A stretch of 64,000 bases of DNA from Lacticaseibacillus nasuensis JCM 17158 (GTDB taxonomy: Bacteria > Bacillota > Bacilli > Lactobacillales > Lactobacillaceae): NCBI RefSeq assembly GCF_001434705.1, contig NZ_AZDJ01000032.1:148735-212734 (forward strand). The letters run 5' to 3'. Below are positions 24,339 through 32,517 of the stretch, piece after piece. The first letter of the stretch is position 1; each line of letters begins with the position of its first letter. The notes below the pieces were generated by a model that had not been told where the DNA came from, did not search any database, and was given only the letters and a program-made list of their open reading frames with translations. The position numbers were made by a program, and so were the translations under genes.

Positions 24339-26846
24339 ATGAATCCTACTCACATTGAAGTCCGCGGCGCGCATGTCAATAACCTCCGCCACGTGGACGT
24401 CGACATTCCGTTGCACCAGTTGGTCGCCATCACTGGGCGGTCCGGTTCCGGCAAGTCGTCCTTGGCCATGGGCGTCTTGTACGCCGAGGGCATGCGCCGC
24501 TATGTCAGTGCCTTGTCCACCTATACGCGCCGGCGCCTCGGGCAAACCGGCCACGCCGCCGTCGACCGCGTGCGCCACATCCCCAGCGCCATCGCGTTGC
24601 GGCAACGCCCCGTGGTGCCAGGCGTGCGCAGCACCGTGGGCACCACCACCGAGGCGTTGAACGTCGTGCGCCTGATTTTCTCCCGGCTCGGCTCGCCGCG
24701 CTGTCCCAACGGTCACCAGGTGCCGCCGACGCTGGCCATCGCCCACGCGATGGATCAGCCCAACGATGGCGAACACGACATGGGCAAGATTGTCTGTCCC
24801 GTATGCGGCGTGCACTTCGCCGCGTATGGCGCCGAGGACTTCGCCTTTAATTCCACCGGCGCCTGCCCCACCTGCGACGGCACCGGCGTGGCCAAGACGC
24901 TGGCCGAAGCCCGCCTGATTCCCGACCCGACGAAAACCATTCGCGACGGCGCCGTGGCCTCCTGGCGCCTGCCCGGCCGCAACTTCATGCACATCGTTGC
25001 CCAATACGCCGGCATCGACATCGACACGCCGTTTCAAGACCTGCCGCAGGCGCAACAGGACATGGTGCGCCACGGGCCCAAGCGGACCTACGCCATCAAC
25101 ATTCCCAGCAAAAGCGGCAAGATTTTCCACATGGATAACGCCGTCTACGAAAACGCCTATAACGCCGTCACCGACAGCATGGCCACCACCACTAACGAGC
25201 GCGCCATCGCTCGGCTGAACCGCTTCTATGAATTCAGCGTGTGCCCGACCTGCCACGGCTCCCGCTTCAAGCCAGAATTGTTGACCCAACAGTTGGTCGG
25301 GTTGAACATTGCCGAAGTCAGCGACCTGTCGCTTAGCGAGCTGGCCGCCTTCATTCCGAAGATTTACGCCTGGCTGCCGGACGACATGCAAAACCTTGCC
25401 CATGACTTGCTGCGGGAGCTCAGCCAGATTCTCACCCCAATTATCGACCTGGGCTTGGACTACTTGACCCTGGCGCGCGCCGGCAGCAGCCTGAGTACCG
25501 GCGAGTTGCAGCGCATTCAGCTGGCCCGCACCTTGCGCACCGAAACCACCGGCGTCTTATACGTCCTCGACGAGCCGAGCATCGGCTTACACCCAGCCAA
25601 CGTCGCCGGGTTACTCGCCGTGATGCGCGGCCTTGTGGCGCAAGGCAACTCCGTGGTTGTCGTCGACCACGACACCGCGATCATCGAAGCCGCCGACACG
25701 GTGCTAGAAATCGGGCCCGGTGCCGGCAGTGCCGGCGGCCGCATTCTGCATCTCGGCTCCCCCGCTGCCGTGGCCGCCGCCCCCGACTCGCCAATCGGCC
25801 CGTTTCTCACCGGCCAGGCCCCGCTGCGCGTGCGGCCAACCCTGCCGACCGCCGAAAAGCGCTTCGGCTTAACGGTGACCAACCGCTACAACCTCCACGA
25901 CCTCGCCGCCAGCTTCCCGATTAATCGCCTCAGCGTGGTCACCGGATTCTCCGGCGCCGGCAAGTCGACGTTGGTTCTGGACGCCTTGGTGCCGGCGCTA
26001 GCCGCCACCAAGGCAAAGCCCGCCCCGAGTTTCGTCCGCGACTTGCACCGCGGCGGGATCCGCCGCGTCGTGGCCATCGACGCCACGCCGGTGGGCAAAA
26101 ACGTCCGTTCCACCGTGGCCACCTACACCAACATCCTCGACCACTTGCGCGAGTTATACGCCAGTCAGCCGGCGGCCCAAGCGGCGGGCTATACCGCCAG
26201 TCATTTTTCCTACAACGTTGCCGCCGGCGCCTGCCCGACTTGTGGCGGCACCGGCACCATCGGGCTGGATATTCAATACCTGCCCGACATGCAAGAGGTG
26301 TGCCCGACCTGCGGCGGCCGCCGGTACAATCAGGCCGTGCTCAAGTTCCGTTGGCACGATTACACCATTGCCGACCTGCTCGACCTCAGCGTTGACTCGG
26401 CCATGCCGGTGCTGGCCAGCCAACCGGCGATTGCCAGCACCTTGCAGACGCTACACGATATGGGGCTGGGTTACCTGCACCTCGGCGAGAGCACCCCGGC
26501 GCTGTCCGGCGGCGAGGCCCAACGCCTGCGCCTGACCAGCCACATGGGCAAGACGCAGCGCGGGACGCTGTTTGTCTTCGATGAACCTAGCATCGGCTTG
26601 CACCCGCTGGACGTTCAGGTCTTGTTGCAGGTGTTCCAACGCCTCATCGACCAAGGCGGCACGGTGCTGACGATTGCCCACGACCTCGACATCATGGCCA
26701 ATGCCGACGAGATTCTCGACCTCGGCCCCGGCGGTGGCGCGCACGGCGGCCGCATCGTCGCGCAAGGCACGCCCGCCCAAATCGCTGCGAGCGACGGCGA
26801 AACCGGTCACTACCTCGCCGCCCACCTCGCCAAGTTTCAACATTAA
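24339..26846 (+). CDS. UvrA2-type excinuclease ATPase (class II UvrA)
   Basis: An 835-residue UvrA paralogue with two ABC modules: Walker A GRSGSGKSSLA (about 32-42) and GFSGAGKSTLV (about 540), signatures SLSTGELQRIQLARTLR and LSGGEAQRLRLTSH, and zinc fingers CPVCGVHF...CPTCDGTG and CPTCGGTG...CPTCGGRR. The roughly 120-residue UvrB-binding insertion of true UvrA is almost gone: CPNGHQVPP runs within about 30 residues into the first zinc finger. That is the mark of UvrA2, linked to DNA-lesion tolerance or drug resistance, not to UvrBC repair. It starts divergently from the HD gene. Confidence 0.9.
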   Translation: MNPTHIEVRGAHVNNLRHVDVDIPLHQLVAITGRSGSGKSSLAMGVLYAEGMRRYVSALSTYTRRRLGQTGHAAVDRVRHIPSAIALRQRPVVPGVRSTVGTTTEALNVVRLIFSRLGSPRCPNGHQVPPTLAIAHAMDQPNDGEHDMGKIVCPVCGVHFAAYGAEDFAFNSTGACPTCDGTGVAKTLAEARLIPDPTKTIRDGAVASWRLPGRNFMHIVAQYAGIDIDTPFQDLPQAQQDMVRHGPKRTYAINIPSKSGKIFHMDNAVYENAYNAVTDSMATTTNERAIARLNRFYEFSVCPTCHGSRFKPELLTQQLVGLNIAEVSDLSLSELAAFIPKIYAWLPDDMQNLAHDLLRELSQILTPIIDLGLDYLTLARAGSSLSTGELQRIQLARTLRTETTGVLYVLDEPSIGLHPANVAGLLAVMRGLVAQGNSVVVVDHDTAIIEAADTVLEIGPGAGSAGGRILHLGSPAAVAAAPDSPIGPFLTGQAPLRVRPTLPTAEKRFGLTVTNRYNLHDLAASFPINRLSVVTGFSGAGKSTLVLDALVPALAATKAKPAPSFVRDLHRGGIRRVVAIDATPVGKNVRSTVATYTNILDHLRELYASQPAAQAAGYTASHFSYNVAAGACPTCGGTGTIGLDIQYLPDMQEVCPTCGGRRYNQAVLKFRWHDYTIADLLDLSVDSAMPVLASQPAIASTLQTLHDMGLGYLHLGESTPALSGGEAQRLRLTSHMGKTQRGTLFVFDEPSIGLHPLDVQVLLQVFQRLIDQGGTVLTIAHDLDIMANADEILDLGPGGGAHGGRIVAQGTPAQIAASDGETGHYLAAHLAKFQH

Positions 26847-26884
26847 AAAAATCTCCTCGATCGCGCTGATCGGGGAGATTTTAT
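26847..26884. terminator. Bidirectional rho-independent terminator
   Basis: AATCTCC-T-CGATC and GATCG-G-GGAGATT pair around loop GCGCT, with A- and T-runs on either side, between the convergent uvrA2 and nagA genes. Confidence 0.9.
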
Positions 26885-26890
26885 TTTGCC

Positions 26891-28051
26891 CTAGGCTTGG
26901 TAGCGCGAAACACCATCGAGGTAGGTTTCGCTCAGGCTCATGTCTGGGTTCAACACCAGGAAGTCGGCGGCGCGGCCAGGCAAGATGCTACCGCACTTGT
27001 CGCCAATCTTGCTGGATTGCGCCGGCACGTATGCGGCCATGTTGATGGCTTCTTCAGGTGTCGCCGCGTTCCACTTGACGACGTTGGCCACGGCGTCTTT
27101 TAGCTGCAAGATGGAGCCGGCCAGGTTGTGCGTCTCGTCCTTGAGGCGCGCAGTACCATTCGCCACGACAACCGGGAATTCGCCCAGCATGTAGTCGCCA
27201 TCCGGCTGCAAGCCGGCGGACATGCAGTCGGTGACTAAGGCCACGTGTTCCGGCGTCTTTTCGCGGACGAGGACGCTGACGACTTCCGGCCGCACGTGGT
27301 GGCCATCGGCAATCAATTCATCGTCGACGTTTTTCATGTACATGGCCGCGCCGACCATGCCAGGTGCGCGGTGGGTGAGTCCACTCATCGCGTTAAAGGT
27401 GTGGCAGAACATCGTGGCCCCGGCTTCGATGCAGGCCTTTGCCTGTTCGAACGTTGCGCTGGAGTGACCGAGGGCGACGACCTTGCCGTCTTGCGTCATG
27501 TGCTCGATGAATTCTACCGCACCATCACGCTCGGCGGCCAGAGACATCTTTTGCAGCAGCCCCTTGGCACTCTTTTGCCACTGATCGTATTCGGCAATCG
27601 ACGGGTCACGGAAGTACTTCGGGTTCTGGGCGCCCTTGTGCTCCTCGGTGAAGTACGGACCTTCAAAGTGAATCCCTTGAATCTTCGCGCCAGTTTCTTC
27701 CCCGGCGTGCTCGCCAATGGTTTGGCAAACCGCGTCGAGTTGCTCAAACGAGCCCGTCAACGTCGTCGGCAGCCAGCTCGTGACCCCAGTTTGCAGCAAG
27801 CCAACGGACATGGCGTCTAAACCGGCCCAGTCGTTATCCATCACGTCATGCCCCAGCAAGCCGTGAATGTGCGTGTCGACTAGCCCTGGGGCGATCCATT
27901 GCGTACCGTAGTCCTTGACCTGACCAGCTGGCCGCGGCGCATCCGCCGGCAGGTAGCGGCCGAAGCGCCCATCATCGGTGACCTCGAGATAGCCGCCGAT
28001 TTCGGTGTTATGCGGGAAAAAGAACTTCGCAGCGTGAATATAATAGCTCAT
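26891..28051 (-). CDS. nagA: N-acetylglucosamine-6-phosphate deacetylase
   Basis: A 386-residue amidohydrolase starting at ATG 28051 (AAAGGAG). Metal and substrate motifs are APGLVDTHIHGLLGHDVMD, GIHFEGPYF, ALGHSSATFEQA, CHTFNAMSGLTHRAPG and LVTDCMSAG, in the NagA order. It releases acetate from GlcNAc-6-phosphate, feeding glucosamine-6-phosphate into glycolysis or wall synthesis; nagB is not in the window. It is a single-gene unit. Confidence 0.95.
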   Translation of the reverse strand: MSYYIHAAKFFFPHNTEIGGYLEVTDDGRFGRYLPADAPRPAGQVKDYGTQWIAPGLVDTHIHGLLGHDVMDNDWAGLDAMSVGLLQTGVTSWLPTTLTGSFEQLDAVCQTIGEHAGEETGAKIQGIHFEGPYFTEEHKGAQNPKYFRDPSIAEYDQWQKSAKGLLQKMSLAAERDGAVEFIEHMTQDGKVVALGHSSATFEQAKACIEAGATMFCHTFNAMSGLTHRAPGMVGAAMYMKNVDDELIADGHHVRPEVVSVLVREKTPEHVALVTDCMSAGLQPDGDYMLGEFPVVVANGTARLKDETHNLAGSILQLKDAVANVVKWNAATPEEAINMAAYVPAQSSKIGDKCGSILPGRAADFLVLNPDMSLSETYLDGVSRYQA

Positions 28052-28125
28052 TTTGTGCACTCCTTTTTTGGCTGTTGAACTGCATTCAGTGTAGCACAAT
28101 CAGCGGTATTGGTCTAGGCCACGCC

Positions 28126-28692
28126 CTAATTGGTCAAGGTCTGCGGCGCCAGCGGGACGAGTTGCGGATAAGCCACGACCGGCGCTGGCAGTGTCGGCGC
28201 CGGCATCAACTGCTTTTCCAGCCACACGATGCCCAACCAGCGCCCAAATTTGTTGGCGATGGTGGGAAACGCGGCGACTTGCGTGAACCCCAAGCGCTGA
28301 TGAAACCGGATGCTGGCGAGATTTTCCGCGGTGATGCACGCCGTGACGGTGACCACGTGCTGGCGCATCAGCTCCTGCATCAGCAACGCGTAAAGCTGCC
28401 GGCCCAGCCCTGCCCCGGTCGCTGCGGGGGCGAAGTAGATGCTGGTTTCCACGGACCAATCATAGGCCGCACGGCTGGCGAAGTCATGCGCGTAGGCATA
28501 CCCGACCACGCCTGCCGCGGTGGTCGCCACCAGATAGGGAAACCGCGCCTGAATCTCGGCTTGTGCCTCCGCAAACTGCCCAACACTCGGCGCCGTCAGG
28601 TCAAACGTGGCGGTGCTGGTTTGCACATAGTGGGCATAGATATTCCGCAAGCGCGGCGCGTCTGCCGGGGTGGCCAGGCGAATCGTTGTCAT
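28126..28692 (-). CDS. GNAT N-acetyltransferase (phosphinothricin acetyltransferase-like)
   Basis: A 188-residue GNAT protein. MTTIRLATPADAPRLRNIYAHYV, TFDLTAPSVGQFAE, and the acetyl-CoA loop APAATGAGLGRQLYALLM followed by SIRFHQRLGFTQVA match the Pat/YncA branch that acetylates phosphinothricin-like or methionine derivatives. The last 25 residues after LEKQLMP are Pro-rich and extra to the family. Its start overlaps the stop codon of the zinc-ribbon gene by 4 bases (ATGA), so it is translationally coupled to it. Confidence 0.88.
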   Translation of the reverse strand: MTTIRLATPADAPRLRNIYAHYVQTSTATFDLTAPSVGQFAEAQAEIQARFPYLVATTAAGVVGYAYAHDFASRAAYDWSVETSIYFAPAATGAGLGRQLYALLMQELMRQHVVTVTACITAENLASIRFHQRLGFTQVAAFPTIANKFGRWLGIVWLEKQLMPAPTLPAPVVAYPQLVPLAPQTLTN

Positions 28693-29714
28693 GGATTCAA
28701 CCGCACCGTTTTAGTCGTGGTGCGGTCGCTACCGGCAATCTTCAGCGTGTACAATCCCGGCAACTGAGCAGGTAAAATGTACTCGCCGGCCCCACCGGCA
28801 GCTTGCACCTTACTGCCGGCCAGGGTAAAGCTCGGCTTCTTCACCGTCGTTTTCACCTTCAACTGGCGGGTCGCCACCTGCACGCGGTACTTCGGAAACA
28901 CGCCGAGAATCTTTCCAGCGGTCACAACCTTCATTTGCCCGTAGTTGCTGGCGGTGCGCACCGACTTCGCCACGCCGGCTGGAATCGACGGATCGGCCGT
29001 GTACAGCTTGCTTAACGGCAAGACCTGGCCCGCAGTAAGCGCCGTGCCGTTGCGGTCCACCATGGCACTGGCAATCACGGCAGGTTTGCCGGCACTCGCG
29101 GCGTCGGCCAGGCGGCTGAGCTGTTGCGGCTTGGCGAAGTACCAGGCCGACCCGGCCCCAGCCGCGACGACCAGCACCAAGACGATGATGCCGATTACCA
29201 TGCCGACTTTACTGTGGTGCTTTGCGCGAGTGGGCTGGGCGGCTGGCGTCTGTGGCGCTTGGCGCAACGCTTGGGGACTTGGCCCCGGTTGCGAGATTCC
29301 TTGCGGCTGCACGGTGGCGGCCGTGGGTCCAGGAACCGGGCGCGCCGGCTGGGTCGACGCAGTTAGACTCGCCTGAACGGCAGTGCTACGGCTGGCTGGC
29401 GCCGCCGGGGTGGCACTGACGCTAAGGCTTTGCTGAGGCGCCGACGTGGCACTGACACTCGGCTGTGGCGTGGCACTGACACTGGCACTCAAGCTCGGCT
29501 GAGGGGTGGCGCTGGCGCTCACTGGTGCTACTGGCGGTGGCGTCGTGCTCCCGACGGCGGTGCCGGTGGCATCGACTGCCGGTTGCGTCGCGGCTAGCTT
29601 GGCGGCCATTTGCGCACGAGCCTGCACGAGATTAAACCCGCAACGCTGACAAAATTTATCGTTGGGCGTGACTGGTGCGCCGCAATGCGGACAAAACTTT
29701 AATTCTACTGCCAT
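28689..29714 (-). CDS. Zinc-ribbon membrane protein with Ser/Thr/Pro-rich linker
   Basis: A 341-residue protein. An N-terminal zinc ribbon has Cys8, Cys11, Cys22, Cys25 (FCPHCGAPV, FCQRCGFNL). Residues about 40-170 are a low-complexity linker of Ala, Ser, Thr, Pro and Gln, with repeated SVSATPQPS-like segments. One transmembrane helix follows (VGMVIGIIVLVLVVAAGAG, about 178-196), then an external domain of about 140 residues with no family I recognise. The topology (cytosolic ribbon, external domain) resembles TcaA/YvbJ-type envelope proteins. It follows the DUF4767 lipoprotein by 11 bases. Confidence 0.8.
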   Translation of the reverse strand: MAVELKFCPHCGAPVTPNDKFCQRCGFNLVQARAQMAAKLAATQPAVDATGTAVGSTTPPPVAPVSASATPQPSLSASVSATPQPSVSATSAPQQSLSVSATPAAPASRSTAVQASLTASTQPARPVPGPTAATVQPQGISQPGPSPQALRQAPQTPAAQPTRAKHHSKVGMVIGIIVLVLVVAAGAGSAWYFAKPQQLSRLADAASAGKPAVIASAMVDRNGTALTAGQVLPLSKLYTADPSIPAGVAKSVRTASNYGQMKVVTAGKILGVFPKYRVQVATRQLKVKTTVKKPSFTLAGSKVQAAGGAGEYILPAQLPGLYTLKIAGSDRTTTKTVRLNP

Positions 29715-29725
29715 CGCTTTTCCCC

Positions 29726-30421
29726 CTAGTCGCCGTTGATGATCTTGGTAAAGCCGCCGCTTAATTGCGTGTTGGCGGTCGTGTGGAAGTACAGCAGATG
29801 CTTGGCATTACCTTGGGTCTGCTCGGTAATCAGCACCTGAGGCGTGCCCTTGTGCAACACAAAGAAGTACAAGTGCGGGCCACCAGCGCGATCATCGTCT
29901 TCGGCGTCGGAATAAATCGTCAACAACGCGTAATCGGCCTTAGTTTTCCCATCGGTCGACCAGGCGATGTTGATGGCCTTCGTACCGACGGCGGGTTTCA
30001 TGTCATCCAAGTCGCTAGGCACGTCCACGCCGTTAAAATTGACGTCATCTCCAGGCCCATATTCTTGATACTGCTGATTCATCGTGTCGCCCCAGCTACT
30101 CATGAAGTCGCTGAGGGCATCGCTTTTGCTTTGATTCCACACGGCGTTGTCGTCATCAGTCGGCGTGGCGTCGGCGTCTGGGTCGGCGATGTTGGACACG
30201 GACTTGGAATCGGCCTGAGCCTTCGCTTTGGCCTTGGCGACGCTGGCACTGGTTGCCTCAGCTTCTGCCTTGGCCTTGATGGCGCGACCAGACTTCGCCT
30301 CCGCGGCGGTTAAGGTGGTATTGACGGTTGCTTTTGTCGGCGTGGTGGTGGCATTGGTACAGCCTGCTGCTCCCAAGAGTAACAGCCCCCCTACCGCGAC
30401 GCCGAGCCACTGTTTGTGCAT
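29726..30421 (-). CDS. DUF4767-domain lipoprotein
   Basis: A 231-residue lipoprotein. The signal MHKQWLGVAVGGLLLLGAAGC has its lipobox Cys at residue 21. A Lys/Ala/Ser-rich coil (AIKAKAEAEATSASVAKAKA) precedes a C-terminal domain with WNQSKSDALSDFMSSWGDTM, typical of DUF4767, a domain found in lactobacillus surface lipoproteins of unknown role. It lies between the serine-hydrolase lipoprotein (17-base gap) and the zinc-ribbon protein, so these three form a probable envelope operon. Confidence 0.85.
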   Translation of the reverse strand: MHKQWLGVAVGGLLLLGAAGCTNATTTPTKATVNTTLTAAEAKSGRAIKAKAEAEATSASVAKAKAKAQADSKSVSNIADPDADATPTDDDNAVWNQSKSDALSDFMSSWGDTMNQQYQEYGPGDDVNFNGVDVPSDLDDMKPAVGTKAINIAWSTDGKTKADYALLTIYSDAEDDDRAGGPHLYFFVLHKGTPQVLITEQTQGNAKHLLYFHTTANTQLSGGFTKIINGD

Positions 30422-30438
30422 AATGATCCCCCTAATTC

Positions 30439-31401
30439 TCATTGTAATTGTCCTGCGACCAGCCGACCCACGGCGTTAAACGCCGGGATCTGCGCCGAAA
30501 GCGTACCGCCTTGCGACATCATCACGATGACGCGCTGACGTTGGCCGCGGCGAAAAATCGCCGCATCGTTTTCGACGCCATACTGATCGTACTCACCGGT
30601 TTTATTATAAACCGTGATCCCGCTGCCGGCACCGGCGGCAAGCTTGCTACGATTAGTTTGTCCGGCCAGCATGGTCAACATGGCGCTGTCGGCACTGGCG
30701 GACACGAGGCGGTGGTTAGCCAGCTTGGTCAAGAGCAACCCGGTGTCGGCCACCGTGGTGCGATTGTCGACGCCCCGCGCCAAGGCGGCGGTGTCGAGCA
30801 TCTTCCGGGCGAGCACGGTGTGCGTCGCCCCGATGGACCGGGCGAAGGCGTTGACCACGCCGAAGCCGCCGAGTTGCGTGATGATGATATTCGTAGCGGT
30901 GTTGTCGCTGACTTGAATCATCTTCGTCAACAGCGCCTGCCGCGTGAGCGTCGTGCCTGCTGGCAACCCTTGAATAGTGCCGGTGCCGCCGACCTTGTCG
31001 CTGGCCTGCAAAACATAAGTGGCATTCAAGGCAAAGCGCCCGGCCTTGGCCTGAGCAAACGCGGCGCCAAGCACGAAGAGTTTAATCGTGCTGGCCGAGC
31101 GTTGCGGGCCGTTGTGATACGTCCACGTCTGCCCCGTTGCGGGATCGCCGAGGTACAAGCTCGTGGTGCCAGCTAGCCCCGCCACCGCTTGCGTTAGCGG
31201 CGTTGTCACCGCGGGCGCAAATGTCGGCGGTGCGGGCTTTGCTTTCGGCTTCGGTGGTGGCGACGAGCGCTGAGCCACCGGCTTGGCGGCCCGGGCGCTG
31301 CTGGCGTGGTGACTGGCTGTTGGCGGTGCCGACCGCTTCGACTGGCACCCGGCTAAGGCAACCAGCAGTAGCGCTGCCAGTGCCGCTTTTCCCATGTGCA
31401 T
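30439..31401 (-). CDS. Beta-lactamase-like (class A fold) serine hydrolase lipoprotein
   Basis: A 320-residue lipoprotein (lipobox Cys19, ALAGCQS) with a Pro/Lys/Ala-rich spacer and then a penicillin-recognising domain. The three active-site motifs of class A enzymes are intact: STIK (Ser104-Lys107), SDN (165-167) and KTG (267-269). The usual Glu166-type omega-loop residue was not identified, so it may be a DD-peptidase-like or non-resistance hydrolase. ATG 31401 is preferred over GTG 31410 because AGGGGG is correctly spaced. It is probably the first gene of the envelope operon. Confidence 0.85.
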   Translation of the reverse strand: MHMGKAALAALLLVALAGCQSKRSAPPTASHHASSARAAKPVAQRSSPPPKPKAKPAPPTFAPAVTTPLTQAVAGLAGTTSLYLGDPATGQTWTYHNGPQRSASTIKLFVLGAAFAQAKAGRFALNATYVLQASDKVGGTGTIQGLPAGTTLTRQALLTKMIQVSDNTATNIIITQLGGFGVVNAFARSIGATHTVLARKMLDTAALARGVDNRTTVADTGLLLTKLANHRLVSASADSAMLTMLAGQTNRSKLAAGAGSGITVYNKTGEYDQYGVENDAAIFRRGQRQRVIVMMSQGGTLSAQIPAFNAVGRLVAGQLQ

Positions 31402-31460
31402 GCTTGCCACCCCCTAAACGTTGCTAGTATACCGCAGCAACACTGCCTGCGGGTGATGCC

Positions 31461-32336
31461 TTACTGTTGTGCCGCCTGCACCCGCGCGACGGCTTGGTAT
31501 TGTTGGAGCATCCAAGACGTGTAGGTGTGCTTGGCCGGCAGCGTCTCGGTGACGCGCACGATTGGAATATCGGCGGCCTCTGCGGCTTTAACCAGGCTAG
31601 CGATGATGTTGCTTTGCACCTGCGTGTTCACGACGAAAAACTGTACGCGATGCGCGGTGAAGTCCGCGCGCAGCTGACGAATGTCTTCGGGGCTGGGATC
31701 CGTCCCTTCTTCGATGGCCTGGGCGAAGTGCTCGTTACTGATGCGGTACCCCATCGCGGTGAGGGCATTGTTGAACACCGGCTCCGACACCGCGACGCGC
31801 GCATTATGACTGCCGTGCCGCAGCTTCATCACCAGGGTGGAAATCGGCTTGAGGCGTTTGTTGTAGGCCGCAGCATTGGCCAGGTATTGGGCCTTGTGCA
31901 CCGGATCCAGTTTACCGAGCTGTTTAGCTAAGGCGTCGGCCATCGCCGGCACGGCACTTGGCTTGTACCAAATGTGCTCGTTTTCGCCGGGTTTGACGCC
32001 GACGACCTTGGCCGCCGACACCACCTTGGCCCGGTTGCCGTTGGCGGCCACTAGCTTAGGCATCCAGCTGTCATACCCGGCACCGTTTTCCACGACGATG
32101 TCGGCGGTGGCGACGGCTTTACCCACCGCCGTGGTCGGCTCGTAATCATGCGGGTCGACGGCCGGGTCGGAAATGACGCTAGTGGCGGTGCCGTACCGCC
32201 CGACCACCGCCTTGGCCATTTCGCCGTAGAAATCGACGGTGCTGACGACGCTGACGCCAGTTTTTTGCGGGGTAGAACACCCGGCTAGGCTCATGAGTAG
32301 GCCGAATAAAGCGGCCAACCAGATTCGCTTTTTCAC
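31461..32336 (-). CDS. Metal (zinc/manganese) ABC transporter substrate-binding lipoprotein
   Basis: A 291-residue cluster-9 binding protein (ZnuA/TroA-like). The start is GTG 32336, eight bases after AAGGAG (TGTGGTC context otherwise lacks an ATG). Lipobox Cys20 (MSLAGCST). Metal-ligand motifs include DPHDYEPT, NEHIWY and, near the C-terminus, VVNTQVQSN. The usual His-rich loop of zinc-specific ZnuA is absent, so metal specificity is open. No permease or ATPase gene flanks it, so it is an orphan that must use a transporter encoded elsewhere. Confidence 0.88.
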   Translation of the reverse strand: MKKRIWLAALFGLLMSLAGCSTPQKTGVSVVSTVDFYGEMAKAVVGRYGTATSVISDPAVDPHDYEPTTAVGKAVATADIVVENGAGYDSWMPKLVAANGNRAKVVSAAKVVGVKPGENEHIWYKPSAVPAMADALAKQLGKLDPVHKAQYLANAAAYNKRLKPISTLVMKLRHGSHNARVAVSEPVFNNALTAMGYRISNEHFAQAIEEGTDPSPEDIRQLRADFTAHRVQFFVVNTQVQSNIIASLVKAAEAADIPIVRVTETLPAKHTYTSWMLQQYQAVARVQAAQQ

Positions 32337-32517
32337 TGTTTTCTCCTTATTGTGTGGTCTATCTTGTAGCCTACCTGCCAGCCGCGCAGGCGTCAAGGAC
32401 GGGGCCCAGTCCGGTTGCGGCAAACCCGCGCTATTCTCCACCGTGAAAATGGTGTACGCTTGTCTTGGACCGGATTACGTTAATTTACATTGAAATAACT
32501 TTCAGGAGGCATTTTAT

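Noticed and set aside
24315..25403. 362-codon minus-strand frame opposite uvrA2
   Set aside because: Antisense shadow of the first ABC module of UvrA2; low-complexity Gly/Ala/Val/His composition.
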